Below are positions 8,074 through 18,009 of a stretch of 64,000 nucleotides of DNA, in pieces. The DNA comes from Ligilactobacillus aviarius (lineage in GTDB: Bacteria > Bacillota > Bacilli > Lactobacillales > Lactobacillaceae), in assembly GCF_001654615.1 (NCBI RefSeq), contig NZ_LWUD01000051.1, forward strand, positions 178,881-242,880, given 5' to 3'. The notes under the pieces were generated by a model. That model did no database searches, was not told where the DNA came from, and was given only the letters and a program-made list of their open reading frames with translations. A program made the position numbers and the translations under genes. The number at the start of each line of letters is the position of its first letter. Within the stretch, counting starts at the first letter, position 1.

Positions 8074-9273
8074 TTAGTGTACAACAAACATTGTATTTAG
8101 GAATCCTGAGAAAATCAAGAGACTGAAGCACATCACGTTAAACGTTAAGAAAATCGCAAATGCTTCGGTAAACTTGTTGTGCGGGATCATCTTCCGGTGT
8201 TTCTCCTTGAACCGTTGCCATGCATCACAGATGATCATCGCAATTGCTTGGAATAACCCATATGCAATGTAGTACCATGTTTCACCATGCCAGAAGCCCA
8301 TGATCAAGAACAATGTTAAGTAACCGATATTCGCCATCGCGATCCGGCTCTTTAACCATTTCTTCTTCATCATAAAGAAAACTAACCGCATGTAAATGTA
8401 GTCACGGAACCAGAATGAAAGGGTCATATGCCATCTATTCCAGAAGTCCTTTACGTTGTGTGAAATCCACGGTTTATTGAAGTTCATCGGGGTTTCAATT
8501 CCCATTACATAACTGGTTGCAACGGCAAACAGACTGTATCCGGCAAAGTCGAAGAACAAGTCCATCGCATAAACGTAACCATGTAAGAATACCCATACTG
8601 ACCAACCGCCGTGAGCAATTGCCAATGCATCAACCTTTGGCATCAAGTATTGGCCAAAGAAGTATGCAATTACAAACTTATACAAGAAGCCAAGGAAAAG
8701 GTAGTGGACAGCTTTTTCCAGCATCTTCACGTATTTTTCCCGGTCAGGAACATTGTTATAATCCTTCTCAAACCGACGATAACGGTCAATCGGGCCAGAT
8801 GAAATCGTTGGGAAGAAAATGATAAATTGTAATGTCGTCCATGGATGGAATTCTTTGATCATTCCATCCCGGATTTCCATGATCATCCCAACGACCCGGA
8901 ACGTTAAGTAACTGATTCCAAGGAATCCAATAATCGATTCTTTGCCAAAGTCAAACAATGGCGTTAATTTAACGATCACTAACGGAACGATTGCGAGAAT
9001 CACCGCTAAACAAAAGACCCATGATTTATTATGCTTCTGCCGATAATTGAAATACCATCCAATCAAAAGCAATTCAAAAATCACATAACCAATCAGCGCG
9101 ATTCCTTGATGCCACTTAACTCCGCCAAACGTCAGAACTAAGAATGCAATTGAAATCAATGTTTCATAAGTTCTGAAACGCCGGCCATACAATAATCCAA
9201 TCATAATTGGAAGCAATCCAATTACTAAGAGAATGAAATATTCAGGATTTTGATACGGTTGAATATTGATCAT
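8074..9273 (-). CDS. dltB: D-alanyl transferase DltB, MBOAT family
   Basis: A 399-residue polytopic membrane O-acyltransferase that passes the D-alanyl group across the membrane. The family histidine is in GFWHGETWYYI, and the preceding RWHMTLSFWFRDYIY segment is a classic MBOAT motif. About eleven hydrophobic segments are visible. The ATG at 9273 overlaps the dltA stop codon (ATGA), indicating translational coupling. Confidence 0.96.
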   Translation of the reverse strand: MINIQPYQNPEYFILLVIGLLPIMIGLLYGRRFRTYETLISIAFLVLTFGGVKWHQGIALIGYVIFELLLIGWYFNYRQKHNKSWVFCLAVILAIVPLVIVKLTPLFDFGKESIIGFLGISYLTFRVVGMIMEIRDGMIKEFHPWTTLQFIIFFPTISSGPIDRYRRFEKDYNNVPDREKYVKMLEKAVHYLFLGFLYKFVIAYFFGQYLMPKVDALAIAHGGWSVWVFLHGYVYAMDLFFDFAGYSLFAVATSYVMGIETPMNFNKPWISHNVKDFWNRWHMTLSFWFRDYIYMRLVFFMMKKKWLKSRIAMANIGYLTLFLIMGFWHGETWYYIAYGLFQAIAMIICDAWQRFKEKHRKMIPHNKFTEAFAIFLTFNVMCFSLLIFSGFLNTMFVVH

Positions 9274-10805
9274 TCGTTATTAACCTCTTTCATTAATGAT
9301 TTGCGGTCAATTTTTCCATTCGGAGTTAATGGTAATGAATCAACGTAAACAAAACGTTGCGGCATCATATAAGCCATCATGATTTCCTGAAGTTCTTTCT
9401 TAATTGCCTGAGTCAACTTGAACTCATCTTCGTAATCATTGTCTTCAGGAACAATGTAAGCAATTAATTGACTGACTTTGTGGTTTTTATCATACTTCGG
9501 AACGGTTGTTGCTTGCGAAATCAAGCTAACTTGACCTAAGTGGTGATCAACATCTTCCAATTCGATCCGGAAGCCGTGAACCTTAACTTGGAAGTCCATC
9601 CGTCCTTTATAAAGCAACTGGCCATTTTCATCAAATTGGCCTAAATCACCTGTCCGATATGCTGGAGTCCCTTCAATTTCCAAGAACGCCTTGGCTGTCT
9701 TTTCAGGGTTATTGATATATCCCTTTGAAACGCTCGGGCCAGCAATTACGATTTCACCTTCATCGTGATCGCCCACTTGGTGAACATCATCATCAACTAA
9801 AATGATTCGGGTGTCAGCTTTGGGAGTCCCAATTGGAAGCCGCTTATAATTTGCCAAAACTTCATCCGTAATTTCCACTTGGGTAACCGCAACGGTCGTT
9901 TCAGTCGGACCATACGTATTGAAGATCCGGGCATGTGGGAACCGTTTCTTTAAGTTGGCTGCTGTACTATGCGTTAACTCTTCCCCACAGAATAAGAAAT
10001 GAGTTAATTCAGGCATATGCTTTTCATCAAATGTCGGTTGAAGCAAGCAAATATCCATAAATGACGGGGTTGAAACCCATTCATTGATATGAAGCTTCGG
10101 TAATACTTCAAACAATTCCTTAAAGTTATCGGTTGTCTTCTTTGGCAAAACTGCAAGTTTGCCACCCGCTGTCAACGTTGGATATAAGTCCATGACTGAA
10201 AGGTCAAACGAGTATGGTGCTTGTGAAAGGCAGATTCCATCGGCTTTGATTCCAAAGTCATCGGAATGCATCCAGTTAACATAACTCTTCAAATTATCGT
10301 GGCTAATTTGAACGCCCTTAGGTTTCCCTGTTGTTCCAGACGTAAAGATGATATAGAACGTATCATCCCCATCAACAAACGATGTTGAATTAATTTCATC
10401 TGAAAATTCACCGTGAGTATAAATATCATTTAACTCTGCCTTGGTGATTGATTTAACCGCCGGCATATCAGCTGGTAAATCTTCAACTTGAATATATAAT
10501 GCCGGTTTCCCAATCTCATTGATTGATTCCAACCGTGATAACGATGAATTAACATCGACTGGAACATATGAATGACCTGATTTAACAACTCCTAAAAAAG
10601 CTGCGATCATTTCAAAAGTTTGTCCCCCAAATACTACAATCGGTGCTTTTGCTGGCAAATCCATTTTTAAAATATAGTCTGCAAGTGCATCCGAATACTT
10701 CTTCAGATCACCATAGGTATTTTCGGTCCCAAGGTAATCGTAAGCAACCTTATCTGGATGGCTAACTGCAAACTGGTCAATTTGAGCAATCAAATTTGCT
10801 TCCAT
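9270..10805 (-). CDS. dltA: D-alanine--carrier protein ligase DltA
   Basis: A 511-residue adenylate-forming enzyme that activates D-alanine with ATP and loads it on DltC. The phosphate-binding motif FTSGTTGKPKG is at 154-164, YGPTE follows near 300, YRTGDLG near 385, and the catalytic lysine motif NGKIDRKSL near the C-terminus. Full length for the family. The ATG at 10805 lies 10 bases after GGAG. dltX lies 17 bases upstream. Confidence 0.96.
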   Translation of the reverse strand: MEANLIAQIDQFAVSHPDKVAYDYLGTENTYGDLKKYSDALADYILKMDLPAKAPIVVFGGQTFEMIAAFLGVVKSGHSYVPVDVNSSLSRLESINEIGKPALYIQVEDLPADMPAVKSITKAELNDIYTHGEFSDEINSTSFVDGDDTFYIIFTSGTTGKPKGVQISHDNLKSYVNWMHSDDFGIKADGICLSQAPYSFDLSVMDLYPTLTAGGKLAVLPKKTTDNFKELFEVLPKLHINEWVSTPSFMDICLLQPTFDEKHMPELTHFLFCGEELTHSTAANLKKRFPHARIFNTYGPTETTVAVTQVEITDEVLANYKRLPIGTPKADTRIILVDDDVHQVGDHDEGEIVIAGPSVSKGYINNPEKTAKAFLEIEGTPAYRTGDLGQFDENGQLLYKGRMDFQVKVHGFRIELEDVDHHLGQVSLISQATTVPKYDKNHKVSQLIAYIVPEDNDYEDEFKLTQAIKKELQEIMMAYMMPQRFVYVDSLPLTPNGKIDRKSLMKEVNNE

Positions 10806-10822
10806 CTCAACATCTCTCCTGT

Positions 10823-10972
10823 TTAAAATTCGTTATAAATAAAGTGTGGCTGTGTAAGTCCACTGTAACTGAACATGTATACTAGAGCAAACAAAACGAC
10901 AAAGTAAAAGACAGTCCGTGCAATGAAACGGACCCAATCTTTTTGCCAGAATGCACGCAACTTCTCTTTCAT
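10823..10972 (-). CDS. dltX: DltX, small membrane protein of the dlt operon
   Basis: A 49-residue protein with one membrane segment (FIARTVFYFVVLFALVYMF) and the conserved C-terminal tail ending FIYNEF. DltX works with DltB, DltC and DltD in D-alanylation of teichoic acids. An in-frame extension to 11041 is possible, but the ATG at 10972 has a perfect AAGGAGG site and the longer form would run through the promoter. First gene of the operon. Confidence 0.92.
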   Translation of the reverse strand: MKEKLRAFWQKDWVRFIARTVFYFVVLFALVYMFSYSGLTQPHFIYNEF

Positions 10973-10995
10973 CGCAATCCTCCTTGCTTCAACAT

Positions 10996-11031
10996 TACCA
11001 CGATTATATCCTAAATGATTTAAAAAATAAA
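10996..11031 (-). promoter_or_regulatory. Promoter of the dlt operon
   Basis: On the minus strand a consensus -10 TATAAT (11003-11008) is preceded at 17 bases by a weak -35, TTTATT. It lies about 30 bases upstream of the dltX start and after the apt stop codon. No two-component operator could be recognised. Confidence 0.6.
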
Positions 11032-11057
11032 GATATATCAATCAGGATAAATCAATT

Positions 11058-11576
11058 TTAATATTCCATTAAACTTAACATATCATAACCTTTAATTTTA
11101 TCGCGGCCATGCAGATCCTTTAACTCAATAATGAATGCACACCCAACAACGATTCCGCCTAATTGTTCAACCAAGTCGATCGTTGCACTGATCGTTCCGC
11201 CAGTTGCCAAAAGATCATCGGTAACTAAAACCTTTTGCCCCGGCTTGATTGCATCCTTATGCATGTAAAGAGCTGATTTTCCATATTCAAGTGAATATTC
11301 AGCCTTAACAGTTTCCCGCGGTAATTTACCTTTTTTCCGGGCAGGCGCAAAGCCGACCCCTAATTCGAATGCAACCGGGCAACCAACGATGAATCCCCGG
11401 GCTTCAGGTCCAACAATCATTTCAACTCCTTTATCGCGAGCAAACTGAACGATTTGATCAGTTGCTTGGTGATAAGCTTCACCATCAGCCATCAATGGTG
11501 AAATGTCACGGAATAATACACCCTTTTCAGGATAATCTGGGATACTTGCCACATAATCATGTAAATCTAATGTCAT
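11058..11576 (-). CDS. apt: Adenine phosphoribosyltransferase
   Basis: A 172-residue purine salvage enzyme converting adenine and PRPP to AMP. The PRPP-binding loop [13 protein letters not shown] is at 116-128, and VGPEARGF (55-62) is the second family motif. It follows recJ by 25 bases and is likely in the same unit, an order common in Firmicutes. Confidence 0.96.
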   Translation of the reverse strand: MTLDLHDYVASIPDYPEKGVLFRDISPLMADGEAYHQATDQIVQFARDKGVEMIVGPEARGFIVGCPVAFELGVGFAPARKKGKLPRETVKAEYSLEYGKSALYMHKDAIKPGQKVLVTDDLLATGGTISATIDLVEQLGGIVVGCAFIIELKDLHGRDKIKGYDMLSLMEY

Positions 11577-11601
11577 TATGTTTCTCCTTAAATCAAAATA
11601 C

Positions 11602-13929
11602 TTATATTGTTAAATTCAATCGCTTTAGCAAATCCGCCGTTTTTGAATTTAAAAATAATTGTTGTGCCTGTATTTCGGCAACGCGTGCTTGATAACGCTT
11701 TGTCTTGGTCAATTCAATTCGTTGATTGGATGGTGTTCCAGTTAACAGACCATTCTTAATTTTAACAAATTTAGCCTCAGAAAACACCTGAATCATGAAA
11801 ACAAGTGATTCTTTGTCAAAATTCAAATAATTTGCTAACTTTTCTAAATCTTTTCTTAAATCAACATCGTGATGCGTACTTGTAAAACGATATAATTTTC
11901 CAAAATCCTGTCGCCTTGGCAATGGCTTGGAAGCAATATTATGTTGCGTATAACATTTTAATACAATCTGCTTGACTTGCAACCGGTCAACTAAACTTTC
12001 AAACGCTGAAATCGATGGTGGACAGTCAACGATGACTAATGTGTCACCCACGATCGGTGCCTGATCAGTTAACGAAATCAATTTAATGTTTGGGGCAACC
12101 TGGGTCGCAACCCGCTTCAGTAGTTTCATATCAAAAAAGCCGTATATCAATTCTGAATTAAATTTATTCGGCGAACTTGTAAAACGATGATCGATCACCT
12201 TTATTTTCGATTTGATTTCATTTTGAACTTCGGTCTTTAAATCACAAATTTGAATTTGGGGAGTCGTCCGGCCTTGCCACCGGTTCACCGTCAATTCCCC
12301 GGCAATCTCAATTCCATCAAGGGAATCAGCTTGTAATTGGTGAACTTCAGCTGCGGGAGCGTTAAATTTTACCCCAGCTAAGCTGCCATGACCGCTTTGA
12401 AAGTTAATCCGAAAATGCTGTCCTTGATCACCCATAACCTTGAATTGTGGATTTTGAATTCCGGTGATCTTAAACACCGGCCGCGGATTATCACATCCAA
12501 ATGGAGCTAATAAATTCAATTCATTGATCAAATCAAGTGAAATTGAAGCAGCTGGAAGTTCTTCATTGATTTCAAGCACTGGGCGCTCATTGCCGTTAAA
12601 ATGTTGATTTTCTGCTTCTTGATCGGCAATCACTTGAAAACCGGCGAGATTATTCGGTTTGATCGAAAGACCGCACGCTTGTGCATGGCCGCCGAAACTT
12701 TCAAACAGCTTCCGGTGCGGATCAAATGCATCAAAAAGACTAAAGCCCTCAACTGACCGGCCTGAGCCTTTATACAGATCGTCTTCAGTCAACGTTAAAA
12801 CGATCGTCGGCCGCTTCGTTTCTTCCGTGATCCGACTTGCAACAATTCCAAGGACACCTTCATGCCAGTTTTGACCAGCAATCACATTTACTAAATGCGA
12901 TTGCTCAGTCTGATTTAAAATCTGCTCAGCCTCCTTGGTGATGGTTGCAACCAAGTCTTGGCGCCGCTGATTTAAATCATGGGTATGTTGTGCTAATTGA
13001 GTAGCTTCACTTTCATCAAGCGTTGTCAGTAATTTTACCCCTTGCGCGGCATTTTCAAGTCTTCCAAGCGAATTAAGCCGGGGCGCAATGGTAAATCCAA
13101 TCGTATCGCTGTCAACTTCATCCGGCTTGGTTTTCGTAACTTCAAGCAATGCGCTTAACCCCGGACGCATTGTTGTTTTCAGTTCTTCAATTCCAAATGA
13201 AACCAAATCCCGGTTTTCATCCGTCAGCGACATTACATCCGCAACCGTCCCAATTGCAACCAGGTCAAGCTCTTCTTGCGGAATATCATCAAGGAGGGCA
13301 CACGCAACCTTGAACGCAACCCCAACGCCGGCAAGGCCTTTAAACGGGTAATTGCCCTTCGGATGCATTGGATGCACGATCGCATATGCCGGCGGAAGTT
13401 TTTCCGGCAATTCATGGTGATCCGTGATAATGACATCAATCCCCTTCTCCATCAAATACTGGACTTCATCATATCCCGAAACCCCATTATCAACGGTGAT
13501 CAACAGTTGCATTCCCTGCGCTTCAAGATTTTGATATTCTGCTAAATTCGGGCCATACCCATCCTTAAACCGGTCCGGAACAAAGTAGTGCACATCCGCC
13601 CCCAACTGAAGCAGGGTTTCATACATTACAGCCGTACTGGTAATTCCGTCAGCATCATAGTCACCATAAATAAAAATTTTCTGGTTTTCAATAATCGCCT
13701 GTTGAATCCGATCGATTGCCTTTTCCATATCATAAAGCAAATACGGATCGTGAACATGCTGGCCCTGCGGCTCTAAAAAATCTTTAATTTGATTTGCGGT
13801 TTCCATTCCGCGCTGAGCTAAAATTTTAATCAGCAGCGGCGAATGATGCAAGGTTTGAGCAAGCTCATTGATTTGCTGATCATCAAGCTTGGAAGCCGCC
13901 ATTTTCCAATCATAATTTGAAGTAATCAA
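11602..13929 (-). CDS. recJ: Single-strand DNA-specific exonuclease RecJ
   Basis: A 775-residue 5'-3' exonuclease for recombination and repair. Metal-binding motifs of the DHH superfamily are clear: DYDADG (90-95), VDNG, DHH (170-172) and GGHAQACG in the DHHA1 domain. A C-terminal extension after about residue 560, typical of Gram-positive RecJ, follows the OB-fold. The start is TTG at 13929 with GAGGAA upstream; the next ATG would remove conserved sequence. It lies three bases after the lapA-like gene. Confidence 0.94.
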   Translation of the reverse strand: MITSNYDWKMAASKLDDQQINELAQTLHHSPLLIKILAQRGMETANQIKDFLEPQGQHVHDPYLLYDMEKAIDRIQQAIIENQKIFIYGDYDADGITSTAVMYETLLQLGADVHYFVPDRFKDGYGPNLAEYQNLEAQGMQLLITVDNGVSGYDEVQYLMEKGIDVIITDHHELPEKLPPAYAIVHPMHPKGNYPFKGLAGVGVAFKVACALLDDIPQEELDLVAIGTVADVMSLTDENRDLVSFGIEELKTTMRPGLSALLEVTKTKPDEVDSDTIGFTIAPRLNSLGRLENAAQGVKLLTTLDESEATQLAQHTHDLNQRRQDLVATITKEAEQILNQTEQSHLVNVIAGQNWHEGVLGIVASRITEETKRPTIVLTLTEDDLYKGSGRSVEGFSLFDAFDPHRKLFESFGGHAQACGLSIKPNNLAGFQVIADQEAENQHFNGNERPVLEINEELPAASISLDLINELNLLAPFGCDNPRPVFKITGIQNPQFKVMGDQGQHFRINFQSGHGSLAGVKFNAPAAEVHQLQADSLDGIEIAGELTVNRWQGRTTPQIQICDLKTEVQNEIKSKIKVIDHRFTSSPNKFNSELIYGFFDMKLLKRVATQVAPNIKLISLTDQAPIVGDTLVIVDCPPSISAFESLVDRLQVKQIVLKCYTQHNIASKPLPRRQDFGKLYRFTSTHHDVDLRKDLEKLANYLNFDKESLVFMIQVFSEAKFVKIKNGLLTGTPSNQRIELTKTKRYQARVAEIQAQQLFLNSKTADLLKRLNLTI

Positions 13930-13932
13930 GTC

Positions 13933-14217
13933 TTATTCCTCTTTGTTTTCTGACTTTCCTGCAACCTGTTCCTGTAAATCTTTTACTTGACTGTTCAAGT
14001 TCTTGATTTGCTTCTTGTGCTTAAATGATGAGGATACTGAGAACAGCATCGCAATAATCACTCCAATTAAAATTGAAATGATGATTAAAATCACAAGGGG
14101 AATTTTAACCTTGGCCACAAAAAAGTTTACTGAAACACTTTGCATATTTGAGATTGAAAAAATTGCCACAACTAACAGTAAGACAATAACTCCAATCAAA
14201 CTTAATTTCTTTTTCAA
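13933..14217 (-). CDS. LapA-domain (DUF1049) small membrane protein
   Basis: A 94-residue protein with two membrane segments (about 7-25 and 40-62) and a charged coiled-coil tail, matching the LapA/DUF1049 family. LapA is linked to lipopolysaccharide assembly in E. coli; its role in Gram-positive bacteria is not known to me. Start is TTG at 14217 with GAGG five bases upstream. It precedes recJ directly. Confidence 0.8.
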   Translation of the reverse strand: MKKKLSLIGVIVLLLVVAIFSISNMQSVSVNFFVAKVKIPLVILIIISILIGVIIAMLFSVSSSFKHKKQIKNLNSQVKDLQEQVAGKSENKEE

Positions 14218-14244
14218 TCTAACCTCTCCTAAATATTAACCGAC

Positions 14245-15054
14245 TTACTTTTGATTAAAGATCCCCGCTGCCAAAAAGTCGCCCAGTCGCGGAAACAAGG
14301 TATAACCAACATTTGCAATATTGAAGAAAAACGGAAGGTTAAGTTCCCGTTTCGCCGTTCCAATTGAATGAACGATCTTTTCGGCAACCAGTTCTGGATT
14401 TAAAACGATACCTTTGATTTTGTCCAAGTAATCGCCGCTTTCATCCGCCTTATCGAAAAATTGTGTTCGAATTGGCCCGGGATTAACCGTCATTACACTA
14501 ATTCCAAGCGGCTTCAATTCAAGCCGTAAAGCATCAGAGTAACCTAAAACTGCGGCCTTCGTTGCCGAGTAAACGGATGATTTCGGGGTTGAAATCTTCC
14601 CCGCCATTGAAGCAATGTTAATGATTGCCCCGCGTTTGCGCGTTGCCATTTGTAAAGCGGTAAATTTCGATAAGTAAATCGTTCCTAAAACATTGACCCG
14701 GAACATTTTTTCAGCAACCTGCATGTCAAAATCAAGGGCATTTTGCATTAAGCCAAAGCCCGCATCGTTTACTAAAACATCAATTGGGCCAACTTCATTT
14801 TCAACCTGCTGAACGACCTTTTCAATTCGGTCTGGATCAGCCACATCCATTTGAACGGCATATGCCTTCTTGCCGCGAAATTCAGCACACGCTTTGGCAA
14901 CTTCCTTTAACCGATCTAAATTGCGAGCGCAGGCAACCACGACGGCTCCTTTTTGGGCTAACTGGTAAGCAATTTGTTCGCCAAGCCCCGATGAAGCTCC
15001 GGTTACCAAAACGACCCGGTCCTCTAAATTTTTTAAATCACGATATCCACTCAT
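14245..15054 (-). CDS. Short-chain dehydrogenase/reductase
   Basis: A 269-residue oxidoreductase with an NAD(P)-binding Rossmann fold. TGASSGLG (18-25) is the cofactor motif, NDAGFG the structural motif, and YSATK the catalytic Tyr/Lys motif, with a serine in NIASMAGK. The substrate cannot be told from sequence; YqjQ-like proteins next to RNase Z are found in Bacillus and lactobacilli. Its ATG overlaps the rnz stop codon (TAATG), so the two are translationally coupled. Confidence 0.9.
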   Translation of the reverse strand: MSGYRDLKNLEDRVVLVTGASSGLGEQIAYQLAQKGAVVVACARNLDRLKEVAKACAEFRGKKAYAVQMDVADPDRIEKVVQQVENEVGPIDVLVNDAGFGLMQNALDFDMQVAEKMFRVNVLGTIYLSKFTALQMATRKRGAIINIASMAGKISTPKSSVYSATKAAVLGYSDALRLELKPLGISVMTVNPGPIRTQFFDKADESGDYLDKIKGIVLNPELVAEKIVHSIGTAKRELNLPFFFNIANVGYTLFPRLGDFLAAGIFNQK

Positions 15055-16004
15055 TATTTTTCCCTTCTTTCTGGAAAAGGAACATTATACGTATCAAAGT
15101 CCCGGACAACCCGCGTATTCGGGAAAATCTCCCGGGCATCCGCCTGCAATTTCTTAACCATTGGTCCAACATACCGGGCTGAAATATGGGTCAATAACAA
15201 CTTCTTAACGTGATCCCGCTGAGCAGTTTGAGCTGCTTGAATACATGTTGAATGGTAGTAATTGCGTGCAAGCTTTGCTTCGCCCTTTCCGAAAGTACTT
15301 TCATGAACAAGAACATCCGCATTAAGGGCTAACTTATCAATTCCAGCTGTTTTCCGGGTATCACCTAAGATTGCAACCGTCCGCCCCTTCTTTGGCGCAC
15401 CAATAAAGTCTTTGCCATTTAACTGAGTCCCATCATCAAGCGTCACGATTTGGCCTGCTTTAATCTGACCGTAAATTGGACCTGGATGAACGCCAACTTC
15501 CTGTAATTTTTCAACCATTAATTCGCCTGGATAATCTTTTTCCTCGATCCGATAACCAACACATTTGATTCGATGATCAAGACCGGCATAAGAAACCTTA
15601 AACCGATCATTTTCGAAAAGGACGCCCTCTTCATCATCGAGTTCAACGTATTGGATTGGATATGCTAAATGGGTTTGCGAAACCCGCATTGAAGTTTCAA
15701 CAAACTGTTTGATACCCCGCGGCCCGTAAATCGTCAGCGGAGTTACTGCTTCTGCTCCTTGAAATGAACGACTGCTTAAAAAACCTGGAAGACCGAAAAT
15801 ATGATCACCATGAAGATGGGTAATGAAAATCTTCGTCACTTTCCGGGGACGGATTGTCGTTCGTAAAATCTGATGTTGTGTTCCTTCGCCGACATCAAAA
15901 AGCCAAACTTCATTAATTTCATCAAGCAATTTCAACGCAAGTGCCGTCACGTTGCGGAATTTTGACGGTGATCCGGCACTGGTTCCTAAAAATTCAAGTT
16001 CCAT
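15054..16004 (-). CDS. rnz: Ribonuclease Z
   Basis: A 316-residue metallo-beta-lactamase-fold endonuclease that removes 3' trailers from tRNA precursors. HLHGDH (63-68) is the zinc motif, and the later DTRKT and HESTF motifs complete the site. Length fits the short bacterial form. First gene of a two-gene unit with the dehydrogenase. Confidence 0.96.
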   Translation of the reverse strand: MELEFLGTSAGSPSKFRNVTALALKLLDEINEVWLFDVGEGTQHQILRTTIRPRKVTKIFITHLHGDHIFGLPGFLSSRSFQGAEAVTPLTIYGPRGIKQFVETSMRVSQTHLAYPIQYVELDDEEGVLFENDRFKVSYAGLDHRIKCVGYRIEEKDYPGELMVEKLQEVGVHPGPIYGQIKAGQIVTLDDGTQLNGKDFIGAPKKGRTVAILGDTRKTAGIDKLALNADVLVHESTFGKGEAKLARNYYHSTCIQAAQTAQRDHVKKLLLTHISARYVGPMVKKLQADAREIFPNTRVVRDFDTYNVPFPERREK

Positions 16005-16046
16005 GAAATCGACCCTATCTATTTTTTATTTCTCTCAAAAAATAAT

Positions 16047-16068
16047 AGTCCACTATAATTAGTGAACT
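16047..16068. promoter_or_regulatory. Imperfect palindrome in the rnz promoter region
   Basis: AGTCCACT and AGTGAACT form an inverted repeat around ATAATT, within the 122-base gap between the purine permease end and rnz. Two minus-strand TATAGT boxes lie in or next to it. It could be an operator of a dimeric regulator; no regulator gene is adjacent. Confidence 0.35.
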
Positions 16069-16126
16069 ACTATACCATTATTAATTTTACTATCATTCAA
16101 TCTAAAATACAAAATGCATTTTAAAG

Positions 16127-17584
16127 TTAAATAAATGCCAAAACAACAAAATTCAAAATAAACAGAATCGTGCAGATCACGAGCATTGGATGAATTTCGT
16201 TGAATTTCTTCTTGCAGATCTTAACTAACAAGTAGAAGATGAACCCGGCAGCGATTCCGTATGAGATGCTGTAACAAATCGCCATAAAGACGGATGCAAA
16301 GAATGCGGGGATCGCATCTTCAAGGTTTGACCAGTTAATATCTTTAAATGAACTCATCATCATGATTCCAACAATGATCAATGCTGGAGCCGTTGCTTGA
16401 GTTGGGATAATTGCGATTACCGGGGCCAATAAACTGCTTAAAGCAAACATTACGGCGGCCGTCAAACTTGTTAATCCGGTTCGACCGCCGGCACCGATCC
16501 CAGATGCACTTTCGACAAAGGTTGTAACATTTGATGTTCCGCAAATTGCAGCAACAATTGAGCCGGCAGCATCTGAGAATAATGACCGATCCATTTTTGA
16601 TTTGAATCCCTTTCCGTTAAAGAATTCTTCTTCATCGGCTTGAGAGAAGATTCCTGACTTTTTCCCTGTTCCAATAAAGGTTCCAATCGTATCAAAGATA
16701 TCGGTCAATGAGAACGCAAAAATTGTCATAATCGCTAACAACAAGCGTCCTGGATGGTCAAATAATGCCACCATTCCGTGCGGGCCAAACGCAGCTCCCA
16801 TGGTTACCCCAAGCTCTTTAAATGATTCAGCTAATGACGGGGCATGGGCAAGACTTAAATGCGTAACCCCAAACGGAATCCCAATTAACGTCGTTAAAAT
16901 AATTCCAATCAAAATTCCGCCGCGTACATTCTTGATCATTAAGAATGCCATGATCAATAACCCGATCAAAGCAACTAATGCCCCTGCCTGATTAAAGTTG
17001 ATCAATGCCGGAGTAATTCCGCTTCCCGAAACAATTGATTGAATTCCGTGTGAAAAGTGAGTCGTTGCTTGATTGAATGGATGATTGTTAACTGTTAAAA
17101 TATCGCTTGAATCAGTGGTAAACTTAAGAAAACCCGCATTTTTAATTCCGATATAGGCAACAAACATTCCAATCCCACCACTGATGGCGTGTTGCAAAAC
17201 TTCAGGAATTGACTTGATGATCATCTTCCGAATCTTGGTCAACGTGATCGTAACGTTGATCACCCCGCAAAGAAAGACCAGTGCCAAGGCCTCCTGCCAA
17301 CTAAAGCCAAGTTGTAAAACAACGGTATACGTAAAGAACGTTGCCAATCCCAATCCGGGAGCTTGAACGTATGGAACATTGGCAAACAAGGCCATGATCA
17401 AGGTACTAACAACTGACGCAATAATCGTTGCTAAAAAGATTCCTTGAGTCGGCATCCCGGTCTTGCCAAGGATGTTCGGGGCAACAAAAAGAATATACGA
17501 CATTGCAAAAAAGGTGGTTAACCCTGCAGTAATTTCGGTTGAGACGCTTGTCTTATTTTCTTTTAGTTTAAAAAAGCGTGTCAT
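16127..17584 (-). CDS. Guanine/hypoxanthine permease, NCS2 family (AzgA/PbuO type)
   Basis: A 485-residue transporter with about 12-14 membrane segments that imports purine bases. The family signatures are SYILFVAPNIL near the start, QAPGLGLATFFTYTVV (about 75-90), and FDTIGTFIGTG and ATAPALIIVG later. The ATG at 17584 is spaced eight bases from GAGGG; an in-frame TTG one codon upstream is less likely. It has its own extended -10 promoter. There is no room for a purine riboswitch upstream. Confidence 0.92.
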   Translation of the reverse strand: MTRFFKLKENKTSVSTEITAGLTTFFAMSYILFVAPNILGKTGMPTQGIFLATIIASVVSTLIMALFANVPYVQAPGLGLATFFTYTVVLQLGFSWQEALALVFLCGVINVTITLTKIRKMIIKSIPEVLQHAISGGIGMFVAYIGIKNAGFLKFTTDSSDILTVNNHPFNQATTHFSHGIQSIVSGSGITPALINFNQAGALVALIGLLIMAFLMIKNVRGGILIGIILTTLIGIPFGVTHLSLAHAPSLAESFKELGVTMGAAFGPHGMVALFDHPGRLLLAIMTIFAFSLTDIFDTIGTFIGTGKKSGIFSQADEEEFFNGKGFKSKMDRSLFSDAAGSIVAAICGTSNVTTFVESASGIGAGGRTGLTSLTAAVMFALSSLLAPVIAIIPTQATAPALIIVGIMMMSSFKDINWSNLEDAIPAFFASVFMAICYSISYGIAAGFIFYLLVKICKKKFNEIHPMLVICTILFILNFVVLAFI

Positions 17585-17617
17585 CAATCAATCCCTCTTT
17601 CAAAATAAATTACCTGC

Positions 17618-17645
17618 ATTATAGCAGAAATCATTCGGGGTTAAA
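17618..17645 (-). promoter_or_regulatory. Promoter of the purine permease
   Basis: TTTAAC, a 16-base spacer and extended -10 TGCTATAAT on the minus strand, about 35 bases before the start codon. Confidence 0.7.
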
Positions 17646-17713
17646 AGATAATCATCAATAAAAAATTATTTTTAATTTAATAATTTATCTTATAACGAAC
17701 AAAGGAGTTTAAA

Positions 17714-18004
17714 ATGAGAATTCAAACATTTCGCGAGGCAACTCAAGGATTTAATCCTCAATACCAATGTTACTGGGAAAACGAGGCGCATGCAGTCGCA
17801 ATTTCCGATTTTGATTTTGATAAGCAGACCAATGTTCTTTACCTTCTGCCCTATCATGATCATCCGCTTCAATTTAAAGCCCTGGAAGTGATTGCAAATG
17901 CCTTGAGTGCCGATGTTAAAATTCAGCTTAAAACAAAAAGCGGGAAAAAGTTCCCGCTCTTTGGCTTTCGGATCGTTGATCAATCCAAAATTCTATTTTC
18001 ATAA
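17714..18004 (+). CDS. Small conserved-looking protein of unknown function
   Basis: A 96-residue soluble protein, starting MRIQTFREATQGFNPQYQ, that I do not recognise. It has no signal peptide or membrane segment and is rich in aromatic residues; composition suggests a small mixed alpha/beta fold. A perfect AAGGAG site precedes the ATG at 17714 by eight bases, which makes it a convincing gene. It is transcribed away from the permease and converges on obg, whose stop codon is six bases away. Confidence 0.75.
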   Translation: MRIQTFREATQGFNPQYQCYWENEAHAVAISDFDFDKQTNVLYLLPYHDHPLQFKALEVIANALSADVKIQLKTKSGKKFPLFGFRIVDQSKILFS

Positions 18005-18009
18005 ATTTA

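Noticed and set aside
14784..15182. A 132-codon open frame on the plus strand
   Set aside because: It is antisense to the dehydrogenase and rnz genes, both of which are clear; its protein has no recognisable features.
17588..17713. Purine riboswitch before the NCS2 permease
   Set aside because: The promoter lies about 35 bases before the start, leaving no room for an aptamer, and no purine-riboswitch loops are present.
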